DNA of 21,072 nucleotides from CADEDH01 sp047971245 (GCA_047971245.1 JBKDZN010000220.1:1-21072), one strand, 5' to 3'; positions 1 through 6,690 are shown, counted from the stretch's first letter. The notes: generated by a model from the sequence alone, not told the origin. Made by a program: numbers and translations.

Positions 1-1
1 G

Positions 2-346
2 GACGTGTTTCCCGGGGCTTGGGACGTGGCGTTTGGCGGGGTGTGCGGGGTGGGGGAGTCATGGATCGACTCCGCCCGCCGGGAACTGGCCGAGGAAGCC
101 GGGATGGTCGGGGTCGAGCTCGTCGACCTGGGCCCGGCGTCCTACGACGCGCCGGATACCGCCGTGCTCGGCCGGGTGTTCGTGGCGGTGACCGAGCGGA
201 CCCCGGTCACCTCCGACGAGGTCGTCCGGCTCGACACGGTGGCGCTCGATCGCCTCAACGGCTGGCTCCGCCACCACACCACCTGTCCGGACTCGGTGGC
301 GGCCGCGTTACCCCTCCTGCTCGCCTGGACCGCCGGCCCCCGCTGA
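2..346 (+). CDS. Nudix hydrolase, C-terminal part (5' end cut by window)
   Basis: The frame is open from base 2, so the start lies outside the window and 114 codons are visible. Near its start is a complete Nudix box, G-x5-E-x7-R-E-L-x-E-E-x-G-M, which binds the catalytic metal and cleaves nucleoside-diphosphate-linked substrates. The preceding DVFPGAWDVAFGG context is typical of the IPP-isomerase-like/YfcD-like branch of the Nudix superfamily, but the substrate cannot be read from this fragment. The rest forms the C-terminal strand and helix of the fold. The stop is TGA at 344-346. The following pirin gene has its own promoter 42 nt downstream, so co-transcription is not required. Family call is firm from the intact box; specificity is unknown. 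Confidence 0.85.
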   Translation, partial: DVFPGAWDVAFGGVCGVGESWIDSARRELAEEAGMVGVELVDLGPASYDAPDTAVLGRVFVAVTERTPVTSDEVVRLDTVALDRLNGWLRHHTTCPDSVAAALPLLLAWTAGPR

Positions 347-387
347 TCGAGCGACCCCGCGGTACCGGCCGAGCCGGGGCGCCGGGC

Positions 388-393
388 TACGGT
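388..393 (+). promoter_or_regulatory. Leaderless-type -10 box of the pirin gene
   Basis: TACGGT matches the TANNNT actinobacterial -10 and lies 6 nt before the ATG at 400. That places the expected transcription start at or next to the start codon. No Shine-Dalgarno is seen before this ATG. Confidence 0.55.
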
Positions 394-399
394 GGCCCG

Positions 400-1521
400 A
401 TGCCCGATCCTGCTGCCCCTCGCTCCGTCGCCGTCCCACCCTCCACCGGCGACCGCAGCGAGGCCCCGCTGATCGTCCGGCGGTTCCCGCTCGGCAACCA
501 GTGGCCGACCGTCGATCCGTTCCTGTTCGTGGCCCACCACCGCGACGCCTACCCGGCCGGCAACGGTGAACTCGGCCCGGACGCCTCCCTCGCCGGTCGA
601 TCGCTCGGCAACGATTTCGCCGGCGTCGACGGCTGGAACATGTACCACGGGAGCACGGTGCCCGGCTTCCCCCAACACCCCCACCGCGGGTTCGAGACCA
701 TCACCCACGTCCGGAGCGGCCTGATCGATCACGCCGACTCGCTCGGTGCGGCGGCCCGGTTCGGTCGGGGAGACACCCAGTGGCTCACCGCCTGCGCCGG
801 GATCGTCCACGCCGAGATGTTCCCCCTGCTCCGGACAGACGCCGACAATCCACTGGAGCTGTTCCAGATCTGGCTCAACCTGCCGGCGCGAGACAAGCTG
901 GCGGAGCCCTACTTCACCATGTTGTGGGCCGAGGACACCCCTCGCCTGGTGGCCGACGGGGTTGACATCACCGTGATCGCCGGTGCGCTGACCGCCCGGA
1001 TCGGGGGTCCCGGGGCCGAGCCCACCCGGGTCGAGCCGGCCGCGCCCCCGCCCGATTCCTGGGCGGCCCGGCCCGCCTCGGAGGTGGCCGTCTGGCATCT
1101 CCGTCTGGACGGCGACCGGCCGATCGAGATCGACCCGGCAGAACGGCCCGACACCCGGCGGGTGCTCTTCGTGTCGTCGGGAACGGCGGCTGTGATCGCT
1201 GGTGAGGTCGTCGACGCCGGTCACGGTGTCGAGGTGGACGCCGGCCGTCCGGTGGTCGTGTCGGGAACGGCGGCCGGGCCGGTGGAGCTACTGGTCCTGC
1301 AGGGGCACCCGATCGGTGAGCCGGTGGTGCAGTACGGTCCGTTCGTGATGAACGACACCGCCGGGATCCGCACCACGTTCGACGATTTCGCTCGGACCGG
1401 TTTCGGTGGCTGGCCCTGGGACGACGACGGTCCCACCCACGGCCCCGACGACCAGCGGTTCGCCCGGCATCCCGACGGCCGGGAGGAACGCCGCGCCGGC
1501 GATCCCGCCGGCGGGGCGTAG
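400..1521 (+). CDS. Pirin family protein
   Basis: A cupin-superfamily metalloprotein of 373 aa, somewhat longer than the roughly 230-300 aa of many bacterial pirins. The signature region is intact: HPHRGFET (His93, His95) and GIVHAEMF (His137, Glu139) supply the four metal ligands of the N-terminal cupin. The second, pirin-C cupin follows from about residue 220. Bacterial pirins are variously linked to quercetin oxidation, redox sensing or stress; the exact role here cannot be read. The ATG at 400 was chosen because the frame upstream loses homology and a leaderless -10 sits just before it. The frame is open further upstream, but this only shadows the Nudix gene. The gene ends 32 nt from the convergent M50 gene. 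Confidence 0.9.
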   Translation: MPDPAAPRSVAVPPSTGDRSEAPLIVRRFPLGNQWPTVDPFLFVAHHRDAYPAGNGELGPDASLAGRSLGNDFAGVDGWNMYHGSTVPGFPQHPHRGFETITHVRSGLIDHADSLGAAARFGRGDTQWLTACAGIVHAEMFPLLRTDADNPLELFQIWLNLPARDKLAEPYFTMLWAEDTPRLVADGVDITVIAGALTARIGGPGAEPTRVEPAAPPPDSWAARPASEVAVWHLRLDGDRPIEIDPAERPDTRRVLFVSSGTAAVIAGEVVDAGHGVEVDAGRPVVVSGTAAGPVELLVLQGHPIGEPVVQYGPFVMNDTAGIRTTFDDFARTGFGGWPWDDDGPTHGPDDQRFARHPDGREERRAGDPAGGA

Positions 1522-1524
1522 CGA

Positions 1525-1546
1525 TCCGGCGGTCCACCGCGCCGGA
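1525..1546. terminator. Possible bidirectional hairpin between convergent genes
   Basis: TCCGGCG at 1525-1531 pairs with CGCCGGA at 1540-1546 around an 8-nt loop, inside the 32-nt gap between two convergent stop codons. There is no T-run, which is common for actinobacterial hairpin terminators. The short GC-rich stem could occur by chance. Confidence 0.35.
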
Positions 1547-1553
1547 CGTCCGG

Positions 1554-2294
1554 TCAGAAATCGAGGGGACGGATCCAGGCGAGGTAATAGGCGCCGGCCA
1601 CGATGGCCAGCGACAGGGTGGCGATCAGCCCTCCCCAGAACCAGTAGGGGAACCACAACGCCCGGGCGATGGTCTCGGTGTCGGAGTCCATCCGCCGGCC
1701 TCCGCCCAGCGACACCTGCCGGGAGAACATGTAATCGACGCTCCCCCAACTGGCCAGGCAGAACTGGATGCCGATCAGCTGGGCCACGAAGATCCGGATC
1801 ACCGGAGGGGCGTAGGCGGCCACCACCACCAGACCCAGACCCACCAGCCCGAGGGCCACCCAGCCGAAGCCGTTGCGGACCACCAGCAACAGCGACGCCG
1901 CCACCGCGCCGATCACCCCGGCCAGGACCCACGGTGCGCTCGACTCGTTCGCGCCGAGGACGATGATCGCCCCGCCGGCGACCGCGGGGGCGAGCAGGCC
2001 ACCGGCGGCGACCGCGGCCCGACCCACCGGCCCGACGCCGCCGTAGGTGGCCCGGCCACCGAGGTCGCGCTCCACCTCCAGGCGGTAGAACGACCCGCCG
2101 GCCAGCACGGCGGTGACCCCATGGCCGAGCTCGTGGGCCCAGGTGGCCAGCAGCGACAGCGGGTACAGCACCGTGCGCCCCGACGGGAGGCGGGCCACCA
2201 CGACGCTCAGGACCACCGCCGACCAGAACGCCCACCGCAGGGTCTGCGGATCGACGTCGGACAACCGCGTCGTCAACTCCGCCCATGCACTCAC
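1554..2294 (-). CDS. M50B-like integral membrane metalloprotease
   Basis: A 246-aa protein with several hydrophobic segments (about residues 22-35, 40-52, 85-110, 115-165 and near the C-terminus). It carries the zinc-protease motif HELGH (His54, Glu55, His58) at the end of a membrane segment. This arrangement fits the M50B-like family (DUF/PF13398 type) found in Actinobacteria, whose substrates are mostly unknown. A PDZ domain is not visible. The frame continues upstream to an ATG at 2363, but GTG 2294 is preferred: a TACCGT -10 box lies 7 nt before it and the extra N-terminal residues are Arg/Ala-rich with no homology character. Divergent from the MaoC pair. Confidence 0.75.
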   Translation of the reverse strand: MSAWAELTTRLSDVDPQTLRWAFWSAVVLSVVVARLPSGRTVLYPLSLLATWAHELGHGVTAVLAGGSFYRLEVERDLGGRATYGGVGPVGRAAVAAGGLLAPAVAGGAIIVLGANESSAPWVLAGVIGAVAASLLLVVRNGFGWVALGLVGLGLVVVAAYAPPVIRIFVAQLIGIQFCLASWGSVDYMFSRQVSLGGGRRMDSDTETIARALWFPYWFWGGLIATLSLAIVAGAYYLAWIRPLDF

Positions 2295-2301
2295 ACGCCC
2301 A

Positions 2302-2307
2302 ACGGTA
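2302..2307 (-). promoter_or_regulatory. Leaderless-type -10 box of the M50-like gene
   Basis: On the minus strand TACCGT lies 7 nt before GTG 2294, the same geometry as several other starts in this window. It supports GTG 2294 over the upstream ATG. Confidence 0.5.
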
Positions 2308-2372
2308 GTGGCCGATCCGCTCCGGTTCCGGGCACGCCGGTTCGCCGCTGGACGGCGGTCCACCCCGGCTGG

Positions 2373-2378
2373 AAAGAT
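2373..2378 (+). promoter_or_regulatory. Weak leaderless-type -10 candidate for the MaoC pair
   Basis: AAAGAT lies 7 nt before GTG 2386. It keeps the second A and last T of TANNNT but lacks the first T, so it is weaker than the other boxes. The spacing and lack of a Shine-Dalgarno make a leaderless start plausible. Confidence 0.3.
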
Positions 2379-2385
2379 CGGGTCC

Positions 2386-2907
2386 GTGGCTTCCCGTGAT
2401 GCGCCGTCGGCCGGGTCCGACGGGTCCCTGATCCCGCCCGAGTCGGCGGCCCGGATCGGCCGGCCGCTCGGCGAGCCGGTCCGGGTGACGATCGACGCCA
2501 GGGAGGCCCAACGGTACGCCTACGCGGTGGGCGACGAGAACCCGATCTACTTCGACGCCGACGCGGCCCGCGCCGCCGGCTACCGGGACCTCGTCGCCCC
2601 ACCCACATTCATCGCCCACGCCACCGTCGCACCCCGATCCCGGTCCGATCTGATGACCGACGGGCTCTGGCGCCGTGGTGACGGCATCCGGCTCGCGGTG
2701 GCCCGGGTCATGTTCGGGGGAGAGGAATGGGAGTTTCTCGAACCGGTGTGTGTCGGCGACGAGATCACCGCCGAGACCCGCCTGGCCGACCTGGACCAGA
2801 AGGCGGGTTCCAAGGGGCCGTTCGTGCGGATCGTGCGTGAAACCACCTATACCCGGGCCGACGACACCGTCGTCGCCCGCTCCCGCCAGATCGGCATCGC
2901 CCGATGA
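2386..2907 (+). CDS. MaoC/FAS1-like dehydratase, non-catalytic-type subunit (HadA-like)
   Basis: A 173-aa hot-dog fold protein of the MaoC N-terminal dehydratase type, similar in design to mycobacterial HadA. The hydratase-2 region reads GDENPIYFD: the Asp and Asn-Pro are present, but the catalytic His of the NPxH motif is Tyr. This suggests a structural or substrate-binding subunit. The next gene, overlapping by 4 nt (ATGA), keeps the His. Together they probably form a heteromeric (R)-specific enoyl-CoA or acyl hydratase. GTG 2386 was chosen from its position ahead of the conserved region and the -10-like box upstream; the frame itself is open much further back over the M50 gene. Confidence 0.75.
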   Translation: MASRDAPSAGSDGSLIPPESAARIGRPLGEPVRVTIDAREAQRYAYAVGDENPIYFDADAARAAGYRDLVAPPTFIAHATVAPRSRSDLMTDGLWRRGDGIRLAVARVMFGGEEWEFLEPVCVGDEITAETRLADLDQKAGSKGPFVRIVRETTYTRADDTVVARSRQIGIAR

Positions 2908-3335
2908 GCGAGGTCGCCGCCCCCCGCACCGTCGCCGACGTCACCGTCGGTGACACCGTCCCGGTGATGACAAAACGGGCCGACCGCACCCAGCTCTTCC
3001 TGTACTCGGCAGCGTCGTTCAATCCCCACCGTATCCACTACGACCGGGCCTACGCCGAGTACGAGGGGCACCCCGACGTCCTCGTGCACGGGCCGCTCCA
3101 GGGGGCCTGGCTCACCCAATATCTGACGGACTGGATCGGACCGGATGGTCGCCTGATCGGGGTCTCGTGGCAGAACCGGGCGTCGGCCCTGCCCGATCAG
3201 GATCTGGAGTTCCACGGCACCGTCACCGCCGTCGACCCCACCACCGGGACCGTGGAGCTTGAGGTGTGGGAGCAGACGACCGACGGCCGGGTGTTGATGC
3301 CGGGCACGGCGCGCGTGGTCTTGCCGCACCCCTGA
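2904..3335 (+). CDS. MaoC-like hydratase, catalytic-type subunit
   Basis: A 143-aa hot-dog protein. Its active-site stretch SFNPHRIHYD is the variant of the hydratase-2 motif typical of Htd2 and mesaconyl/3-methylfumaryl-CoA hydratase C-terminal domains, and it retains the catalytic His. This subunit likely carries the water-adding or removing chemistry for the heteromer formed with the product of the upstream gene. Its ATG overlaps the upstream TGA, implying translational coupling and fixed stoichiometry. The physiological substrate (short branched acyl-CoA, fatty acyl or dicarboxylic CoA) cannot be decided, because no other pathway gene lies next to the pair. Confidence 0.78.
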   Translation: MSEVAAPRTVADVTVGDTVPVMTKRADRTQLFLYSAASFNPHRIHYDRAYAEYEGHPDVLVHGPLQGAWLTQYLTDWIGPDGRLIGVSWQNRASALPDQDLEFHGTVTAVDPTTGTVELEVWEQTTDGRVLMPGTARVVLPHP

Positions 3336-3341
3336 GCCCGC

Positions 3342-3356
3342 CGGGGCCGGACCCCG
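3342..3356 (+). terminator. Short GC hairpin after the MaoC pair
   Basis: CGGGG (3342-3346) and CCCCG (3352-3356) flank a 5-nt loop starting 7 nt after the MaoC stop. No T-run follows. The right arm is shared with the palindrome at 3353-3364, so only one of the two structures may be meaningful. Confidence 0.3.
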
Positions 3357-3364
3357 ATATCGGG
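3353..3364. promoter_or_regulatory. Perfect 12-bp palindrome upstream of the toxin cassette promoter
   Basis: CCCGATATCGGG is a loop-free perfect dyad 40 nt upstream of the TAGGGT box at 3405-3410. A loop-free palindrome is a poor RNA hairpin but a typical dimeric repressor operator. No regulator gene sits beside it, so this is only a candidate. Confidence 0.3.
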
Positions 3365-3404
3365 TGAGCCGATCGGCGAGGGTCGCATCGGGCGGCGTCG
3401 ACGG

Positions 3405-3410
3405 TAGGGT
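3405..3410 (+). promoter_or_regulatory. -10 box of the WXG/toxin cassette
   Basis: TAGGGT, identical to the boxes at 13956 and 16314 (minus strand), lies in the gap before the WXG-like gene. With the usual 6-7 nt spacing, transcription would begin around 3417, giving a leader of about 96 nt that contains the hairpin at 3473-3509. No convincing -35 is visible. Confidence 0.4.
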
Positions 3411-3472
3411 CCCACCATCATCCCGGTCTCAGCGGCTGACCAGGGATGACCCGTCGAACGGCGGTGCTCCAC

Positions 3473-3509
3473 GGCTGCTCTCTGATCGTCCCGAGACGAG
3501 GGAGCAGCC
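3473..3509 (+). promoter_or_regulatory. Leader hairpin that would occlude the ribosome binding site
   Basis: GGCTGCTC (3473-3480) pairs perfectly with GAGCAGCC (3502-3509). Inside, TCGTC (3486-3490) pairs with GACGA (3495-3499) around a CCGA loop. The Shine-Dalgarno GAGGGAG (3498-3504), 8 nt before the ATG at 3513, is split between the two right-hand arms. Folding would hide it, suggesting translational control of the cassette. Confidence 0.45.
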
Positions 3510-3512
3510 CAC

Positions 3513-3863
3513 ATGGTGTGGCGCGATGACGGCCCTGGGGTCCCCGCGGTTGACGCCGGGGAAGCACGGGAGCTGGCCCGGGCAGTGGCCGCCCTGGCCA
3601 CGGTCCTGGAAACCGTGGCCGCGAGACGGAGCGCGGCCGCGGCCACCGCCCGATCCGGGTGGACCGGCCCCCGGGCCGAAACGTTCGATGAACTGGTCCG
3701 GGCCGAGGCCGTGGAGGCGTACCTGCTGGCCGCCGAGGCCCGCAGCCAGGCCGATCTGGCCGCGGAGCGTTGGGCCATGGGGGTGGGAGCGGCCGAGGTC
3801 CCCACCGGACCCGCCTTCCTGGCCACGGCGGTCCGGTCGGCCCGGTGGGGTGATGACCGATGA
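3513..3863 (+). CDS. WXG100-like small helical protein of a toxin cassette
   Basis: A 116-aa, Ala-rich, almost wholly helical protein. Two predicted helices (about 13-48 and 55-88) flank a turn with W50-T51-G52 and F58, the WxG plus downstream aromatic pattern of WXG100/ESX proteins. Such proteins form helical hairpins that accompany or target substrates to type VII secretion systems. A C-terminal YxxxD/E secretion motif is not evident. The ATG is supported by GAGGGAG at 3498-3504. The gene overlaps the following toxin gene by 4 nt (ATGA), indicating coupled synthesis. I infer a role as partner or targeting factor for the toxin; no type VII secretion genes are in the window. It could instead be an unrelated helical protein with a chance WTG. 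Confidence 0.6.
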   Translation: MVWRDDGPGVPAVDAGEARELARAVAALATVLETVAARRSAAAATARSGWTGPRAETFDELVRAEAVEAYLLAAEARSQADLAAERWAMGVGAAEVPTGPAFLATAVRSARWGDDR

Positions 3864-5353
3864 CCGGCGTGGGGCGCAGCGGCGCCGATACCGGGCTCGC
3901 GGTCATGGTCGCCCCCGAGGGGCTGGTCACCTTCGTGGCCGGCGCGGCCGAGGCGCGGGCCGATCTGTCCGACGCCGAGGCGGTCGCCCGAGCCTGCACG
4001 CTCACCGGAGGCGCCTCGGCCGTGGTCGACGCCGTAGCCGGGTTGATCGCCCGCCAGGCGAGCACCGAACAGTACGTCGACGGGATGATCGGGTCGGTCC
4101 GCGCCGCCGATCAGCCGCCCGGTGGCAGCCCGTGGCTCGACGACGAAAGCGATTCGTGGGTGGTCGGCCTGGTCCGGGCGGCCACCGGCCGGATGTCGCC
4201 GACGTTCGCTTCCCGGTTGTCCGAAGAGGGCCCGGGGGTGCTGAACGAGGTGCTCGAGTTGCGGCAGGTTTTCGACCCCGTGGCCCAAGCCGAACTGCTC
4301 CTCACCGACGGGGAGCAGTTCCGGTCCAACTGGTCCCGGTTCCTCCGGGGCGGCGTCGACGCCGTCGTCGACACGGGCAGAGCGGTCGGTGACGCCTACG
4401 CCGTCGCCTCGCCCGGCGTCGGTTTGGCCTACCTGCTCCGGAAAGGGCGGCCGGCGTCGGCCGACGCCGGGGCCGGGGCCGGCGATCTCGCCCGTCAGGC
4501 CGCCACCGATCCCGACCGGTTGGTCTCCGAGGTGATCCAGTGGCCGGCCCTCCGCGACGATCCGTATTGGTGGGCGGGTTACCAGGGCGCGCAGATCGCC
4601 GCCGACGTGGCCACCGGCGCGGCCGCCGGGACACGGTTGGGCCTGGCCGACGATCTGGCTCTCGCCCCGGCCGGGCGGCTCGGGGCCAGGGCCGCCGAGG
4701 GGATCCCGGTCCCGTCCCCCAGGATCAACGGGTTGCTGACCGGGCCGCCGGCCCGGCGGCGCCCGGGTTTCGGGCCCGACGGTCGCTGGGCCTACCCCGA
4801 CCTCGACCGGCAGCGTCTCACCGAGCCCGAGTGGCTCCCGCCCGGTCCGATACGATCGCGCCGGGCCGGCCCCGGTGAGCACCCGTCGAGCTGGATCGAC
4901 GACATCAATCATCCCGGCCTCTACAACCCGGGCCGCAGCCAGAACTGCATCGACTGCACCCGTGCCGTCGAAGCGAACTGGCGTGGCGAGGACGCGGTGG
5001 CGGCGCCGATCCGTCCCGAATCATCGGGCGCATCACTCAGCTATCTCGAGGACTGGTCGGGCGGGGCGGCCGAGCTCGCCGACTCCCCGACGGTCGAGGC
5101 CCGGCTCCAGGAACTCGGCCCCGGGTCCTCCGCCATGGTGGCAACGGTGTGGACCGACAACACCGGCCACGCGTTCAGCGCGCTCAACGTCAACGGCGAG
5201 GTCCTCTGGGTCGACGGTCAGGCCGGAATCGTGGCCCCGTGGCCACCCGACTACGCCAAGGTCACCGCCGAACAGATGGCCGTCTTCGTCGATCCGGCGG
5301 GAACCCCGGTCCGCCCGATCGGCGTCCCACCCTCAGCGACCGGCGAACCGTGA
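3860..5353 (+). CDS. Polymorphic toxin with C-terminal papain-fold (glutaminase/deamidase-like) domain
   Basis: A 497-aa protein with no signal peptide or clear membrane segment. Residues 1-180 are Ala-rich and helical; about 230-260 (DPYWWAGYQGAQIAADVA) looks like the pre-toxin linker common before toxin tips; 280-345 is a Pro/Arg-rich joint. The last 155 residues match the papain-fold toxin 1 (Tox-PL) pattern: NPGRSQNC363IDC366 ahead of a helix, GH437AFSALN, then VD452GQ, giving a Cys-His-Asp triad. Related domains (for example Pasteurella toxin C3) deamidate glutamine on target proteins. The modular layout, coupled upstream WXG-like gene and small downstream gene are classic for contact- or secretion-dependent bacterial toxins. 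Fold call is by motif; the target is unknown. Confidence 0.72.
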   Translation: MTGVGRSGADTGLAVMVAPEGLVTFVAGAAEARADLSDAEAVARACTLTGGASAVVDAVAGLIARQASTEQYVDGMIGSVRAADQPPGGSPWLDDESDSWVVGLVRAATGRMSPTFASRLSEEGPGVLNEVLELRQVFDPVAQAELLLTDGEQFRSNWSRFLRGGVDAVVDTGRAVGDAYAVASPGVGLAYLLRKGRPASADAGAGAGDLARQAATDPDRLVSEVIQWPALRDDPYWWAGYQGAQIAADVATGAAAGTRLGLADDLALAPAGRLGARAAEGIPVPSPRINGLLTGPPARRRPGFGPDGRWAYPDLDRQRLTEPEWLPPGPIRSRRAGPGEHPSSWIDDINHPGLYNPGRSQNCIDCTRAVEANWRGEDAVAAPIRPESSGASLSYLEDWSGGAAELADSPTVEARLQELGPGSSAMVATVWTDNTGHAFSALNVNGEVLWVDGQAGIVAPWPPDYAKVTAEQMAVFVDPAGTPVRPIGVPPSATGEP

Positions 5354-5433
5354 CGCATCGTCGGTTCCCGTGGTCCGATCCCCGCCGGTTCCCGGAGTCC
5401 CCGGGCCGGCCCGACGCCAAGGAGGCGCCATGA
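5350..5433 (+). CDS. Possible 27-aa gap-spanning micro-ORF (toxin to immunity gene)
   Basis: GTG 5350 overlaps the toxin stop (GTGA), and the frame runs through the whole 76-nt gap to a TGA at 5431-5433 that overlaps the ATG of the next gene (ATGA). The AAGGAGG at 5419-5425 lies inside it. The Arg/Pro-rich peptide resembles nothing I know. It may act only as a translational bridge, or be a chance product of stop-poor DNA. Confidence 0.25.
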   Translation: MTHRRFPWSDPRRFPESPGRPDAKEAP

Positions 5434-5867
5434 CCGAACGTCCACCCTCGACGGAGGCCTCACCCCCGAGCATGTTCCCGCCGGCCGCTCCCCCGAACGG
5501 ACCCGGCCCGGGTGATGAGGCGACGGCCGGCCCGTGTATCCCGATCATCCCGCGGGCCATGGCGGTGGCCATGGCCGAGTCCTACGCCGCCACCCACCTC
5601 ATCCGCCTTGGCCCCCGCACCTGGTTTCCGACCCCGTTCACCGGCGGCTGGCGGCTCACCGCCCTGGGCGAGGACCTCCGGTTCCGGTTCGGCGGCACCT
5701 GCATCATGGTGCTCAACGACGGGACCGTCCGCTCCGACGGCACCCTGCCACCCCCGTACTGGTGTGAGCGGTACAACGGCCGGCTGCTGACCCCCGATGA
5801 AGAGGCGGCGCTGGAGGCCCGCGACGGGCCTGCCCAGCCACCGAAGAGCAACCGTCGCCTCCGGTGA
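5430..5867 (+). CDS. Small protein downstream of toxin, candidate immunity protein (YrhB/Imm35-like pattern)
   Basis: A 145-aa protein with a Pro-rich disordered N-terminus (residues 1-30) and a compact alpha/beta C-terminal part. A helix with AESYA is followed by TGGWRLTALG, a hydrophobic IMVLNDGTV strand, then a GTLPPPYW...RYNG end. The order 'helix, GW strand, V-x-DGTV strand, GT-x-P, ERY' resembles YrhB/Imm35-type immunity proteins; this is pattern matching without a search. The position directly after a papain-fold toxin is the normal place for its cognate inhibitor. ATG 5430 has a perfect AAGGAGG 4 nt upstream, the strongest ribosome binding site in the cassette, fitting the need for ample immunity protein. 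The frame upstream of this ATG only shadows the toxin gene. Confidence 0.55.
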   Translation: MTERPPSTEASPPSMFPPAAPPNGPGPGDEATAGPCIPIIPRAMAVAMAESYAATHLIRLGPRTWFPTPFTGGWRLTALGEDLRFRFGGTCIMVLNDGTVRSDGTLPPPYWCERYNGRLLTPDEEAALEARDGPAQPPKSNRRLR

Positions 5868-5869
5868 CG

Positions 5870-5875
5870 TAGTCT
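5870..5875 (+). promoter_or_regulatory. Leaderless-type -10 box of the DinB-like gene
   Basis: TAGTCT lies 7 nt before GTG 5883 and 2 nt after the stop of the preceding gene. It suggests a separate, leaderless transcript rather than read-through from the toxin cassette. Confidence 0.5.
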
Positions 5876-5882
5876 CGCGGCC

Positions 5883-6659
5883 GTGGACGAGATCTGTGAT
5901 GACCTGGCGGCCGAACACCAAGCCCTCGACGACGTCGTCGCCGGCCTGGACGAGGAGCAGTGGCGTCTCCCCACCCCGGCTGAAGGTTGGGACGTGGCCG
6001 ACACCATCGTGCACCTGATCCAGGCCGACGTGGCCGCCCGCATCGCCGTCACCGAGCCCGACGAGTTCATCGCGGCCCGCTCCCGGGTCATGGACGACGG
6101 GCTCGGTGGTGTGTTCGGGGACCGGGGAGACCGGTCGGGTCATGACATCCTGACCTGGTGGCGGGCCGAACGGGGTCTGATGCTGGCCGCCTTCCGATCG
6201 TGCGGGCCGAAGGACCGGATCCCCTGGTTCGGTCCTGACATGAGCGCCCTCAGCTTCGCCACGGCCCGGCTGATGGAGACCTGGTCGCACGGCCAGGACG
6301 TGGCCGATGCCGTCGGCGCCCCTTGGCCGGTCACCGACCGGCTCCGCCATGTGGCCCACATCGCCGTCAGCACCCGCGGCTGGAGCTACGTCAACCGGGG
6401 TCTGACCCCGCCCGACGAGCCGGTCCGGGTCGAACTGACCGCACCGTCGGGTGCGGTGTGGACCTGGGGCCCGGATGACGCCGCATCACGGGTCAGCGGT
6501 TCGGCGGTCGAGCTGTGCCTGGTGGCCACCCAGCGACGTCACCGGGACGACACCGATCTGATCGCCACCCCGGGGGCGGCCGAGGAATGGTTGTCGTTGG
6601 CTCAAGCGTTCGCGGGCCCGGCCACCGATGTCCAGGCCGACCGCCGTCGGGACGGTTGA
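5883..6659 (+). CDS. DinB/mycothiol-maleylpyruvate-isomerase-like metal-binding protein (TIGR03084-like)
   Basis: A 258-aa protein. The N-terminal four-helix DinB-type domain has the metal ligands His44 (DTIVH), Glu132 and His136 (METWSHGQDVADA), matching the His-Glu-His site of mycothiol-dependent maleylpyruvate isomerase. The C-terminal domain (about 150-258) has the SCP2-like layout ending in LSLAQAFAGP. The family, largely actinobacterial, is thought to use mycothiol or a related thiol, but most members have no assigned reaction. GTG 5883 begins directly at the conserved helix and has a -10 box 7 nt upstream. The gene converges with the alcohol dehydrogenase, the two being separated by a strong hairpin. 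Confidence 0.82.
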   Translation: MDEICDDLAAEHQALDDVVAGLDEEQWRLPTPAEGWDVADTIVHLIQADVAARIAVTEPDEFIAARSRVMDDGLGGVFGDRGDRSGHDILTWWRAERGLMLAAFRSCGPKDRIPWFGPDMSALSFATARLMETWSHGQDVADAVGAPWPVTDRLRHVAHIAVSTRGWSYVNRGLTPPDEPVRVELTAPSGAVWTWGPDDAASRVSGSAVELCLVATQRRHRDDTDLIATPGAAEEWLSLAQAFAGPATDVQADRRRDG

Positions 6660-6690
6660 CAACCGGAACCGGGCCAAGAGGGCGGCGCTG

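Noticed and set aside
142..2619. Long open frames antisense to the pirin, M50 and MaoC genes (minus 142-1224 and 1288-2619)
   Set aside because: Arg/Gly/Pro-rich translations with no family features; they mirror genes with intact catalytic motifs and reflect stop-poor GC-rich DNA.
3860..4400. WXG or LXG secretion domain within the toxin's own N-terminus
   Set aside because: The region is helical and Ala-rich but I see no WxG or LxG turn with matching helices; only the separate upstream protein has one.
3197..4912. 571-codon minus-strand open frame across the toxin cassette
   Set aside because: Low-complexity Gly/Pro/Arg/Val composition, no motif; opposite to genes with clear overlaps, ribosome sites and a catalytic triad.
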